Shown piece by piece: positions 1 through 5,323 of a stretch of DNA of 6,971 bases. A program made the translations under genes and the position numbers. Under the pieces are notes generated by a model, which searched no databases, was not told the DNA's origin, and was given only the letters and a program-made list of their open reading frames with translations. Source of the DNA: Polaromonas sp. GTDB taxonomy: Bacteria > Pseudomonadota > Gammaproteobacteria > Burkholderiales > Burkholderiaceae_C. Within the stretch, counting starts at the first letter, position 1; the number at the start of each line of letters is the position of its first letter. The stretch spans positions 1-6,971 of the forward strand of contig JAQGMN010000091.1 of assembly GCA_028292345.1 (NCBI GenBank), given 5' to 3'.

Positions 1-609
1 CCTTTCCTGGAGAAAAAGCTGGCCGAGCAGGGCATGTCGCTGCTGTACGCGGTGCCGTGGCCCACGCAGGGCATCTTTTCCAAGAAGCCGCTCAATGCCG
101 GCGCCGACCTGAAGGGCGTCAAGTGGCGCGCCTACAGCCCGTCCACCGCGCGCATCGCCGAACTGGTGGGCGCCCAGCCCGTCACCGTGCAGGCCGCCGA
201 ACTGTCGCAGGCCATGGCCACCGGCGTGATCGAGTCCTACATGTCCTCCGGTTCCACCGGCATGGACACCAAGACCTATGAAAGCCTGAAGTATTTCTAC
301 GACACCCAGGCCTGGCTCCCGAAAAATGCGGTCATCGTCAACAAGGCCGCTTTCGATGCGCTCGATGCGTCGACGAAGCAGGCGGTGCTCAAGGCAGCCG
401 CAGACGCCGAAGTGCGCGGCCTGGCCGCATCCAAAAAGACCAATGCCGATTCGCTCGACAAGCTCAAGGCCAACGGCATGGCGGTCCTGCCGCCGCCTGC
501 GCAGCTCAAGGCCGACATGAAGAAGGTCGGCGACGTGATGCTCAAGGAATGGCTGGACAAAGCCGGCCCCGAGGGCAAGGCGCTGATCGACGCGTTCAAC
601 AAGTCCTGA
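1..609 (+). CDS. dctP: TRAP transporter periplasmic solute-binding protein, DctP family (5' truncated)
   Basis: This is the C-terminal 202 residues of the extracytoplasmic solute receptor of a TRAP transporter, open from the first base of the window; the signal peptide and N-terminal lobe lie outside. The receptor captures substrate in the periplasm and delivers it to the DctQM membrane complex. The segment LKGVKWRAYSPSTARIAEL carries the Arg that in this family usually pairs with the substrate carboxylate, and it is followed by the typical GAQPVTV and TGVIESYMSS stretches. The Lys-rich helical C-terminus ending in DAFNKS is normal for the family. The stop is followed after 10 nt by the ATG of the dctQ gene, so the two are one operon. 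The family assignment is firm. The substrate cannot be read from the sequence; carboxylates or sugar acids are usual for the family. Confidence 0.93.
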   Translation, partial: PFLEKKLAEQGMSLLYAVPWPTQGIFSKKPLNAGADLKGVKWRAYSPSTARIAELVGAQPVTVQAAELSQAMATGVIESYMSSGSTGMDTKTYESLKYFYDTQAWLPKNAVIVNKAAFDALDASTKQAVLKAAADAEVRGLAASKKTNADSLDKLKANGMAVLPPPAQLKADMKKVGDVMLKEWLDKAGPEGKALIDAFNKS

Positions 610-619
610 AGCGCCGTTG

Positions 620-1129
620 ATGCGAAAAGCGCTCGATGCCCTGTACAACGGCGCCGCCGCCCTGGCCGCGCTGTTCCTCATCGGCCTGCTGGCGATGGTG
701 GTGCTGTCCATCGTCAGCCGGCAGCTCAATTTCCATGTGCCGGGCACCGACGCCTACGCCGGCTACCTGATGGCGGCCAGTGGTTTCCTGGCGCTGGCCC
801 ACACCCTCAAGCGCGGCGAGCACATCCGCGTGACGCTGATCCTGGGGGCGCTGACCGGACGCTGGAAAAAAGGGCTGGAGTTGTGGGCGCTGGGCTTTGC
901 CTGCGCGCTGACCGCCATGTTCGCGTATTACTGCTGCCGCCTGGCCTGGCAGTCGTACAGCTTTCAAGATATCTCCACATCGAGCGATGCCACGCCGCTG
1001 TGGATTCCGCAACTTGGCATGGCGGTCGGCGCAGTGATCCTGGCGATTGCCTTTGTCGATGAGCTGGTGCTTGAAATCAGCGGCCAGCGCATGGCCCACA
1101 GCAGCGATGAAGCGCTGCGCAACGAATAG
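620..1129 (+). CDS. dctQ: TRAP transporter small permease subunit, DctQ family
   Basis: This 169-residue protein is the small integral membrane subunit of the TRAP transporter, which links the DctP receptor to the DctM channel subunit. Four hydrophobic segments are visible, at roughly residues 10-32, 46-64, 84-110 and 127-150. The loop after the second contains the characteristic KRGEHIRVTL stretch, and SIVSRQ ends the first helix, both usual in DctQ. The start chosen is the ATG at 620, with a weak purine-rich GAAG about 8 nt upstream. A TTG directly before it (617) would add one residue. Length is in the normal range for the family. It lies between the receptor and the large subunit in the standard dctPQM order. 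Confidence 0.93.
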   Translation: MRKALDALYNGAAALAALFLIGLLAMVVLSIVSRQLNFHVPGTDAYAGYLMAASGFLALAHTLKRGEHIRVTLILGALTGRWKKGLELWALGFACALTAMFAYYCCRLAWQSYSFQDISTSSDATPLWIPQLGMAVGAVILAIAFVDELVLEISGQRMAHSSDEALRNE

Positions 1130-1169
1130 ACCGATTCATCCCTGACCTCCACACCTCAAGCGGACCTTC

Positions 1170-2471
1170 ATGAACGACCTTGCAATCACCGCCGCCCTGC
1201 TGGCGGCCCTGCTGCTGATCCTGGGCAGCGGCGTCTGGGTCGGCCTGAGCCTGACCGGCGTGGCCTGGATGGCGGTGACGCTGTTTTCGTCGCGCCCCGC
1301 CGGCGACGCCATGGCCGTCACGGTCTGGGGCTCGTCGTCCAGCTGGACGCTGACCGCCCTGCCCCTTTTCATATGGATGGGGGAAATCCTGTTTCGCACC
1401 CGGCTGAGCCAGGACATGTTCAAGGGCCTGGCGCCCTGGGTGCAGGGCCTGCCGGGGCGGCTGCTGCACACCAACGTGATCGGCTGCACGATCTTTGCCG
1501 CCGTGTCGGGGTCGAGCGCCGCCACCTGCGCCACCATCGGCAAGATGACGCTGCCCGAACTCACCCGGCGCGGCTATCCCGAGCACATGGTCATCGGCAC
1601 GCTGGCCGGCGCCAGCACGCTGGGCCTCTTGATCCCGCCGTCGATCATCATGATCGTCTACGGCGTGGCCGCCGAGGTGTCGATCTCCAAGCTGTTCATC
1701 GCCGGGGTCTTCCCCGGCCTGATGCTGGCGGCGCTGTTCTCGGGCTACATCATCTTCTGGGCCTTGCGCCATCCGGAACAGGTCCCGCCCGCCGACGCGA
1801 AGACCAGCTTCATGCAGAAGATAGCGAGTTCGCGCAGCCTGATTCCGGTGGTGCTTCTGATAGCTGCCGTTCTGGGCTCGATATATTCCGGGCTGGCCAC
1901 CGCCACCGAGGCGGCCGCCGTCGGCGTGGTCGGCTCGCTGGTGCTTTCCACGCTGCAGGGGTCGATGAACTGGGCCGCCTTTCGCGATGCGCTCATGGGC
2001 GCGACCCGGCTGTACTGCATGATCGGCCTCATCCTGGCCGGCGCGGCCTTCCTGACACTGGCCATGGGCTACATCGGATTGCCGCGCCACTTGGCCGAAT
2101 GGATCGGCACGCTGGGCCTGAGCCGGGCGCAACTCATTGTGGCGCTGTCGGTGTTCTTCATCATCCTGGGCTGCTTCCTGGACGGCATCTCGATGGTCGT
2201 GCTGACCATGGGCGTGCTCATGCCCACGGTTCAGGCCGCCGGCATCGACCCGATCTGGTTCGGCATTTTCGTGGTGCTGGTGGTCGAGATGGCGCAGATC
2301 ACGCCGCCGGTCGGCTTTAACCTGTTCGTGCTGCAGGGCATGACCGGACGCCAGCTCACCTGGATTGCCAAGGTCACGATGCCGATGTTTTTCCTGATGT
2401 GCGCGGCCGTGGCGCTGATCTACGTCTTCCCGGGCATCGTCACCTGGCTGCCGCAGAAGATGGCGAACTGA
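1170..2471 (+). CDS. dctM: TRAP transporter large permease subunit, DctM family
   Basis: This 433-residue, very hydrophobic protein is the large TRAP subunit, which forms the ion-coupled (usually Na+) translocation path in the inner membrane. About a dozen membrane segments are apparent. Diagnostic stretches are GSSAATCATIGKMTLPEL near residues 113-130, GLLIPPSIIMIVYG near 152-165, and EMAQITPPVGFNLFVLQG near 373-390. The latter two are the paired Pro-Pro re-entrant loop regions of the DctM/ion transporter superfamily. Length and motif order are normal and no frame break is seen. The 40-nt gap after dctQ has no strong ribosome binding site before the ATG at 1170, so translation may depend on coupling. 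The next gene, crcB, starts 4 nt after this stop. Confidence 0.95.
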   Translation: MNDLAITAALLAALLLILGSGVWVGLSLTGVAWMAVTLFSSRPAGDAMAVTVWGSSSSWTLTALPLFIWMGEILFRTRLSQDMFKGLAPWVQGLPGRLLHTNVIGCTIFAAVSGSSAATCATIGKMTLPELTRRGYPEHMVIGTLAGASTLGLLIPPSIIMIVYGVAAEVSISKLFIAGVFPGLMLAALFSGYIIFWALRHPEQVPPADAKTSFMQKIASSRSLIPVVLLIAAVLGSIYSGLATATEAAAVGVVGSLVLSTLQGSMNWAAFRDALMGATRLYCMIGLILAGAAFLTLAMGYIGLPRHLAEWIGTLGLSRAQLIVALSVFFIILGCFLDGISMVVLTMGVLMPTVQAAGIDPIWFGIFVVLVVEMAQITPPVGFNLFVLQGMTGRQLTWIAKVTMPMFFLMCAAVALIYVFPGIVTWLPQKMAN

Positions 2472-2475
2472 GGCG

Positions 2476-2862
2476 ATGGGAGCGGTGCTGGCCATCTGCA
2501 TCGGCGCCTCGGTGGGCGCGCTGTCCCGCTGGGGCCTGGGCCTGTGGCTGTCGCCCGGCGGCCTGATTCCCTGGGGCACGCTGGCGGCCAACCTGCTGGG
2601 CGGCTACCTGGTCGGCGTGGCGATTGCGGTGTTCCAGGCCATGCCGCAGATCGACCCGGTCTGGCGGCTGCTGCTGGTCACCGGTTTTCTGGGCGGCCTG
2701 ACGACGTTTTCGACCTTTTCGGCCGAGGTCGTCGCCTATTTGCTCGAAGCGCGCTACGGCCTGGCCGCAGGCGTCGCCCTGGTGCATGTGGCGGGCTCGC
2801 TGCTGATGACCGTGGCGGGCATCAAGTCTGCTGCGTTTTTCATAGCTGGTAACACAGGCTAG
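2476..2862 (+). CDS. crcB: CrcB/Fluc-type fluoride channel
   Basis: This 128-residue inner-membrane protein belongs to the Fluc family, whose dual-topology dimers let toxic F- leave the cell. Four hydrophobic segments are visible. Family hallmarks are GALSRW (Arg18), GTLAANLLGGY with the fluoride-lining Asn39, and GFLGGLTTFSTFSAE at 70-84, holding the phenylalanine box (Phe78, Phe81) and the Gly/Thr backbone region that binds the structural Na+ in known Fluc structures. The ATG at 2476 lies only 4 nt after the dctM stop, with GAGG overlapping that stop, so translation is probably coupled to dctM. No fluoride riboswitch can be present in front of it. The last 11 residues (SAAFFIAGNTG) and the stop codon lie inside a dispersed repeat that begins exactly at codon 118, so the native C-terminus may have been replaced. 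Confidence 0.95.
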   Translation: MGAVLAICIGASVGALSRWGLGLWLSPGGLIPWGTLAANLLGGYLVGVAIAVFQAMPQIDPVWRLLLVTGFLGGLTTFSTFSAEVVAYLLEARYGLAAGVALVHVAGSLLMTVAGIKSAAFFIAGNTG

Positions 2863-2880
2863 GCAAGCGCAAACGCCCTG
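2827..2880 (+). repeat. Dispersed 54-bp repeat, copy A (covers crcB 3' end)
   Basis: This segment aligns without gaps to 6066-6119 in the same orientation. By hand count 33 of 54 bases are identical, concentrated in TGCT, TAGCTG and the 3' block CAAGCGCAA-x-CGCCCTG (16 of 17). A further shared GGCT follows 4 nt after the end. It contains the last 11 codons and stop of crcB and then runs 18 nt into the gap before the convergent hemerythrin-like gene. I recall similar short TAGCTG/AGCGC elements being frequent between genes of Comamonadaceae, but have not verified this. It carries no coding capacity of its own. Confidence 0.6.
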
Positions 2881-2913
2881 TCTGGCTCAAACCGCAGGTG
2901 CTTTTCCATGGCC

Positions 2914-2923
2914 CCGGCGCCGG
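2914..2923. other. 10-bp perfect palindrome between convergent genes
   Basis: CCGGCGCCGG lies in the short gap between the ends of crcB (+) and the hemerythrin-like gene (-). It has no loop and no T-tract on either side, so it is not a convincing intrinsic terminator, although the position between two converging transcripts is where one would be expected. It could be chance in DNA of this GC content. Confidence 0.2.
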
Positions 2924-2944
2924 CCGTTGCGCAGCACGGGAAAA

Positions 2945-3577
2945 TCAGCTGTTGCCCAGCCCGATCGGCGCCGGCGCCCGCATCACGATGCGCGTGAACA
3001 GGCGGTCATAGGCCGGGTCGGGCGGGTATTTGCCGGTCAGCGGGTCGCAGTTCTTTTCGAACGCCGCGTCCAGCTCCTTCCAGTCGGCATCGCTCAGCAC
3101 GCGCTCGGCTTCAGGCAGGATCACGGTTTCTTCAAGCCGCATGTGCTCCAGGTAAAACTTGACATAGCTGGTGCACTGGACCTTGAACGCGGACTTGCGC
3201 GGCTCGCCCAGCAGTTCCCAGGCCAGCAGCAGGTGCTGGAGTTCGCGGACGGCCTTTTCGCCGTTCATGTGGTCGCTCTCCAGCCGCTGCACCGCATCCA
3301 TGACCGACGGCGACGCCCGGACCACGCGCGGAAACAGCAGGTCGGACTCCTTGGGATGGTGCAGCCGCTCGGGAAACTCGTCGATGTAGAACAGCATGGC
3401 GCGCAGCACGTCGAAAAACTGTTCCGGGTTGTCTCCGGGTCCGCGCTCGACCATCATGGTCATGGACTTGAGCATGGCGGCCAGCGACGAATGCTCGTCG
3501 CGGATGATTTGCAGGCTGGTGTGTTTGATGGCAGTCTCCTCATTGGTGGTGGCGAGCGCACAGCATGCCGTGCGCAC
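2945..3577 (-). CDS. Hemerythrin-like (HHE) domain protein
   Basis: This protein is up to 210 residues long, has no signal peptide or membrane segment, and is predicted to be cytoplasmic. It is a four-helix hemerythrin/HHE-family protein, expected to bind a di-iron centre. Candidate ligands (numbering from GTG) are His29 in RDEHSSL, His73/His74 and Glu77 in LHHPKESDLLFP, His103 in ESDHMNGE, and His145 with Glu149/Glu150 in EHMRLEETVILPEAE. Family members sense or store O2, respond to NO, or aid Fe-S repair; which role applies here is not visible. The coordinates use the most upstream conventional start, a GTG at 3577. However, a perfect-spaced AGGAG (3540-3536) precedes an in-frame ATC at 3529, giving MKHTSLQIIRDEH, a more natural N-terminus; the first 16 residues show no family character. 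The gene is convergent with crcB and follows the copper genes after a gap of about 100 nt. Confidence 0.85.
   Translation of the reverse strand: MRTACCALATTNEETAIKHTSLQIIRDEHSSLAAMLKSMTMMVERGPGDNPEQFFDVLRAMLFYIDEFPERLHHPKESDLLFPRVVRASPSVMDAVQRLESDHMNGEKAVRELQHLLLAWELLGEPRKSAFKVQCTSYVKFYLEHMRLEETVILPEAERVLSDADWKELDAAFEKNCDPLTGKYPPDPAYDRLFTRIVMRAPAPIGLGNS
3536..3541 (-). promoter_or_regulatory. Strong Shine-Dalgarno inside the annotated 5' end of the hemerythrin-like gene
   Basis: GAGGAG on the minus strand is followed after 6 nt (ACTGCC) by the in-frame codon ATC at 3529-3527. Spacing and strength are ideal for initiation, but no conventional start codon occupies that place. The ATG overlapping the motif (3543) is out of frame. 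It therefore points to a near-cognate ATC start, a mutated ATG, or a sequencing error. Confidence 0.5.
3562..3567 (-). promoter_or_regulatory. Possible -10 element of the hemerythrin-like gene
   Basis: CATGCT on the minus strand keeps A at the second and T at the last position of TATAAT (3 of 6 overall). It would place transcription start near 3555, which is 41.5 bp downstream of the centre of the Crp/Fnr-like box at 3590-3603 and gives a 26-nt leader to the ATC at 3529. Taken alone the match is weak; only the spacing makes it worth recording. Confidence 0.22.
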
Positions 3578-3589
3578 AGCCCCCAGGCC

Positions 3590-3603
3590 ATGACGCAGGT
3601 CAA
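3590..3603 (-). promoter_or_regulatory. Candidate Crp/Fnr-family (Fnr/FixK/Dnr-like) binding site
   Basis: The minus strand reads TTGAC-CTGC-GTCAT, an inverted repeat with a 4-nt spacer in which 4 of 5 base pairs match. It resembles the TTGAY-N4-RTCAA boxes bound by Fnr, FixK and Dnr regulators, which respond to low oxygen or NO. It lies directly upstream of a hemerythrin-like gene, a family often linked to O2 and NO. It is the only such box noticed outside coding sequence in this window. Chance occurrence cannot be excluded for a 9-of-10 half-site match. Confidence 0.4.
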
Positions 3604-3681
3604 GTTTTCCTCAGCTTCAACGCCTGCAGAAACACAGAATTACCTGCTGCGCCGCCAGCGCCGGCCATCCTGCGCACGCGT
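3604..3681. other. Intergenic stretch with no recognised content
   Basis: This is the rest of the gap between the end of the PCu(A)C gene and the Crp/Fnr-like box of the hemerythrin-like gene. No gene, RNA or clear terminator is visible. The minus strand contains no hairpin followed by a T-run after the PCu(A)C stop, so read-through from the copper genes into the hemerythrin-like gene is possible. Confidence 0.4.
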
Positions 3682-4158
3682 TCAGTGCTTGTGGGCGCCG
3701 TGGTCTGCCATGTGCCCGGCCATGCCGGCAGGGGCCGCCGTGCCGACCGGCAGGCTGACCTCCTGGCGGGTTTCAACCCCCTGCGCATTTTGCAGGCGCA
3801 GCGTCAGCGGCACCGTGCCGCCCTTGGGCAGCGGCTGCTTCAAATCCATCAGCATGAGGTGGTAGCCGCCGGGCTTGAGTTGCACGGTCTGGCCGGCCGG
3901 AAGGTCCAGCATGGGCAACGCGCGCATCCTCATGATGTCGCCTTCCATCTTCATTTCATGCACCTCGGCCACGCCGGCCACGGGCGATGACACGCCGAGC
4001 AGTCTGGCGCCGTCCTTGGCGGTGAGGTTCATGAAGGCGCCCGTGCCCTTCTGGCCCGGCACGGTGGCGCGGACCCAGGCATTGCTGACCTCGACGGTCT
4101 GGGCATGAAGGGCGCCGCAGGCCAGCAGCAAGGTGGCGGTCAATAATTTCAGTTTCAT
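3682..4158 (-). CDS. Periplasmic copper chaperone, PCu(A)C family
   Basis: This 158-residue exported protein belongs to the PCu(A)C (DUF461) family, which binds Cu(I) in the periplasm and supplies cytochrome oxidase or related copper proteins. The complete copper motif H-x10-M-x21-H-x-M is present as His67, Met78, His100 and Met102. An N-terminal signal peptide (MKLKLLTATLLLACGALHA) is followed by probable cleavage before Gln20. The start at 4158 was chosen because GGAG lies 6 nt upstream and the signal peptide begins there; a longer TTG-started form from 4185 would add nine residues in front of it. The last 14 residues (GMAGHMADHGAHKH) form a His/Met-rich tail that may bind extra copper. The gene is last of the three copper genes, 51 nt after the YcnI-like gene. 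Confidence 0.93.
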   Translation of the reverse strand: MKLKLLTATLLLACGALHAQTVEVSNAWVRATVPGQKGTGAFMNLTAKDGARLLGVSSPVAGVAEVHEMKMEGDIMRMRALPMLDLPAGQTVQLKPGGYHLMLMDLKQPLPKGGTVPLTLRLQNAQGVETRQEVSLPVGTAAPAGMAGHMADHGAHKH

Positions 4159-4164
4159 GGAAAT

Positions 4165-4168
4165 CTCC
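4165..4168 (-). promoter_or_regulatory. Ribosome binding site deciding the PCu(A)C start
   Basis: GGAG sits 6 nt before the ATG at 4158 and supports that start rather than the upstream in-frame TTG at 4185. Confidence 0.6.
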
Positions 4169-4209
4169 GGTGATGGGGTGTGCAAAAAAGGTTCAAGCCG
4201 GCGTGGTGC

Positions 4210-4797
4210 TCAGTGCTGATGGGCGCCTGGCGCGTGCGCCATGGCAGGCATGGGGGCGGCGGCCGCCGCGTCAGGGCCGCTGACTTCGAGCAGCACCGCA
4301 GGCGATTTCAGGCCCTTGGCCGAACTGCCCGACGCCGGAGTCTCGCTCCAGTCGTTGCTGCCGCTTTCGCAGGTCTGCAGCACCTTGAACCACAGCGGCC
4401 CGGCGGTCTCGGGAAGCTTTCCGCGCAGCGTGAACTCGTCGAAATGCGCATTCTGCAGGGCCGCGTCCTTGCCGGCGGCCGCCCAGCTGACCACGCTCAC
4501 GTCGTGGGTGACGGGCTTGCCGTGGCTGTCGCGGGGCGTGGCCAGTTTCTCCTGCTGGACGGCCAGGGTCCAGCCTGCCTTTGGATAGGGTTGGGCGCCC
4601 TGGAAACCGGCGGGGAGTTGAACCCTGATGCCCGTGGTTGCCGAACCCTGGCAGCCGTGGCCGACCTGAAAGACGGCCTTGTAGCTGCTGCCGGCGGGGG
4701 CGGTTTTGGTTTCCAGCGAAACGTGGGAGAAGGCAGGCAGGGCCAGTACGCCAAGTGCGCAGGCCGCCATGCATTGGAGAGCGATCGAGGTTTTCAT
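4210..4797 (-). CDS. YcnI-like (DUF1775) periplasmic copper-binding protein
   Basis: This 195-residue exported protein belongs to the YcnI/DUF1775 family. The signal peptide spans about residues 1-24 and cleavage after AFS would expose His25 as the first mature residue. In studied YcnI domains this N-terminal His coordinates copper. The mature start HVSLETKTAPAGSSYKAVFQVGHGC and the later PYPKAGWTL are typical of the family. Cys49 and Cys143 (QTCESGSNDW) could form a disulfide. The C-terminus, after an Ala-rich linker, ends in a short His/Met-rich tail (MPAMAHAPGAHQH) with no membrane anchor. The start at 4797 was chosen because the signal peptide begins there; an upstream in-frame extension of 15 residues is polar and unlikely. 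No strong ribosome binding site is visible. It lies between the DUF2946 and PCu(A)C genes, the usual setting of this family. Confidence 0.9.
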   Translation of the reverse strand: MKTSIALQCMAACALGVLALPAFSHVSLETKTAPAGSSYKAVFQVGHGCQGSATTGIRVQLPAGFQGAQPYPKAGWTLAVQQEKLATPRDSHGKPVTHDVSVVSWAAAGKDAALQNAHFDEFTLRGKLPETAGPLWFKVLQTCESGSNDWSETPASGSSAKGLKSPAVLLEVSGPDAAAAAPMPAMAHAPGAHQH

Positions 4798-4862
4798 GGA
4801 ACACAATTCTTGAACGGAACGATAAAAGGCATGCTGGCACATCGGCCGGCACGCAAGCCCAG

Positions 4863-4876
4863 GCCTCGGCGGAGGC
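4863..4876 (-). other. Small hairpin just after the DUF2946 stop
   Basis: GCCTC-CGCC-GAGGC on the minus strand can form a 5-bp GC stem with a 4-nt loop, beginning 4 nt after the stop codon. No T-run follows, so it may only attenuate or protect the transcript, or mean nothing. No convincing new promoter is seen between it and the YcnI-like gene. Confidence 0.2.
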
Positions 4877-4879
4877 GGT

Positions 4880-5260
4880 TCAGTTCAAAAGTGAAGGCGG
4901 TCCACGGCTGAAAGGCAGCCCGGGAACGGTGACGGCCACATCAGACGGAAAATCGACCAGGGCGACCTGTTGGCCCGCAAAGCTCGGAATGACGGCGACG
5001 GCCGTGGGCGGCAAGGCCCAGCCCAGCGCGCCGCACAGGTCGCAGTGCGCACCGGCCTGCGGCGCATCGCCGGTGTCCGAAGCGTCGTCGGAAAGCGAAT
5101 TGAGACCATGGCAGACCCCGCCCAGCTGTCCGGTGCGCACCTCTTCGGCCAGCATGCTGGCCGGCGCCACCAGTGCCGACAGCACGGCCAGAAATCCCAG
5201 GAAAGCGGCCACGCGCGCCCAGACGGACAAGGGCGGACGGGTGGATGGAGCGTGAGTCAC
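4880..5260 (-). CDS. DUF2946 family protein
   Basis: This 126-residue protein matches the DUF2946 family, which has no established biochemical function but is usually found beside copper-handling genes. Residues about 14-38 are hydrophobic and would act as a signal or membrane anchor. They are followed by Cys50-His51, His72-Cys73-x2-Cys76 (HCDLCGALG), a second hydrophobic stretch, and the family's typical closing Arg-Gly-Pro-Pro. The Cys/His residues are plausible metal or redox ligands; that is inference. The start is a GTG at 5260, the most upstream possible, since an in-frame TGA lies shortly before it; the next ATG (residue 36) would remove the N-terminal hydrophobic segment. No ribosome binding site precedes the GTG. 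It is the first gene of the copper group. Confidence 0.8.
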   Translation of the reverse strand: MTHAPSTRPPLSVWARVAAFLGFLAVLSALVAPASMLAEEVRTGQLGGVCHGLNSLSDDASDTGDAPQAGAHCDLCGALGWALPPTAVAVIPSFAGQQVALVDFPSDVAVTVPGLPFSRGPPSLLN

Positions 5261-5266
5261 GGCGCG

Positions 5267-5272
5267 ATTGTA
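5267..5272 (-). promoter_or_regulatory. Possible -10 element in front of the copper gene group
   Basis: TACAAT (5 of 6 to TATAAT) lies in the gap upstream of the DUF2946 gene. No good -35 is found at 16-18 bp; TTGCCG is present but 24 bp away. If used, transcription would start at about the GTG at 5260, implying a leaderless message. Confidence 0.28.
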
Positions 5273-5290
5273 AAGAGTTCAAATGCGGGC

Positions 5291-5308
5291 CTGGCGCGGC
5301 AAGGCCAG
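5291..5308 (-). terminator. Weak hairpin after tupA
   Basis: CTGGC and GCCAG, 8 nt apart, can form a 5-bp stem about 15 nt beyond the tupA stop. There is no proper T-run, so this is at best a weak terminator between the tungstate and copper operons. Confidence 0.2.
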
Positions 5309-5323
5309 CAAACGCGGAGCGGC

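Noticed and set aside
1852..1885. Possible third copy of the dispersed repeat (contains GATAGCTGCC)
   Set aside because: Only the TAGCTG core matches. The diagnostic CAAGCGCAA/CGCCCTG block is absent and the segment encodes ordinary DctM membrane sequence.
2430..2475. Fluoride riboswitch in front of crcB
   Set aside because: Only 4 nt separate dctM from crcB, leaving no room, and the preceding bases are dctM coding sequence.
1077..2591. Long minus-strand open frame (504 codons) opposite dctM
   Set aside because: It lies antisense to a clearly real DctM gene and its translation is rich in Arg, His, Gln and Asp with no recognisable domain, as expected for the shadow of GC-rich hydrophobic coding DNA.
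2927..3865. Plus-strand open frame (312 codons) opposite the hemerythrin-like and PCu(A)C genes
   Set aside because: It is antisense to two genes with intact catalytic or metal-binding motifs and resembles no family.
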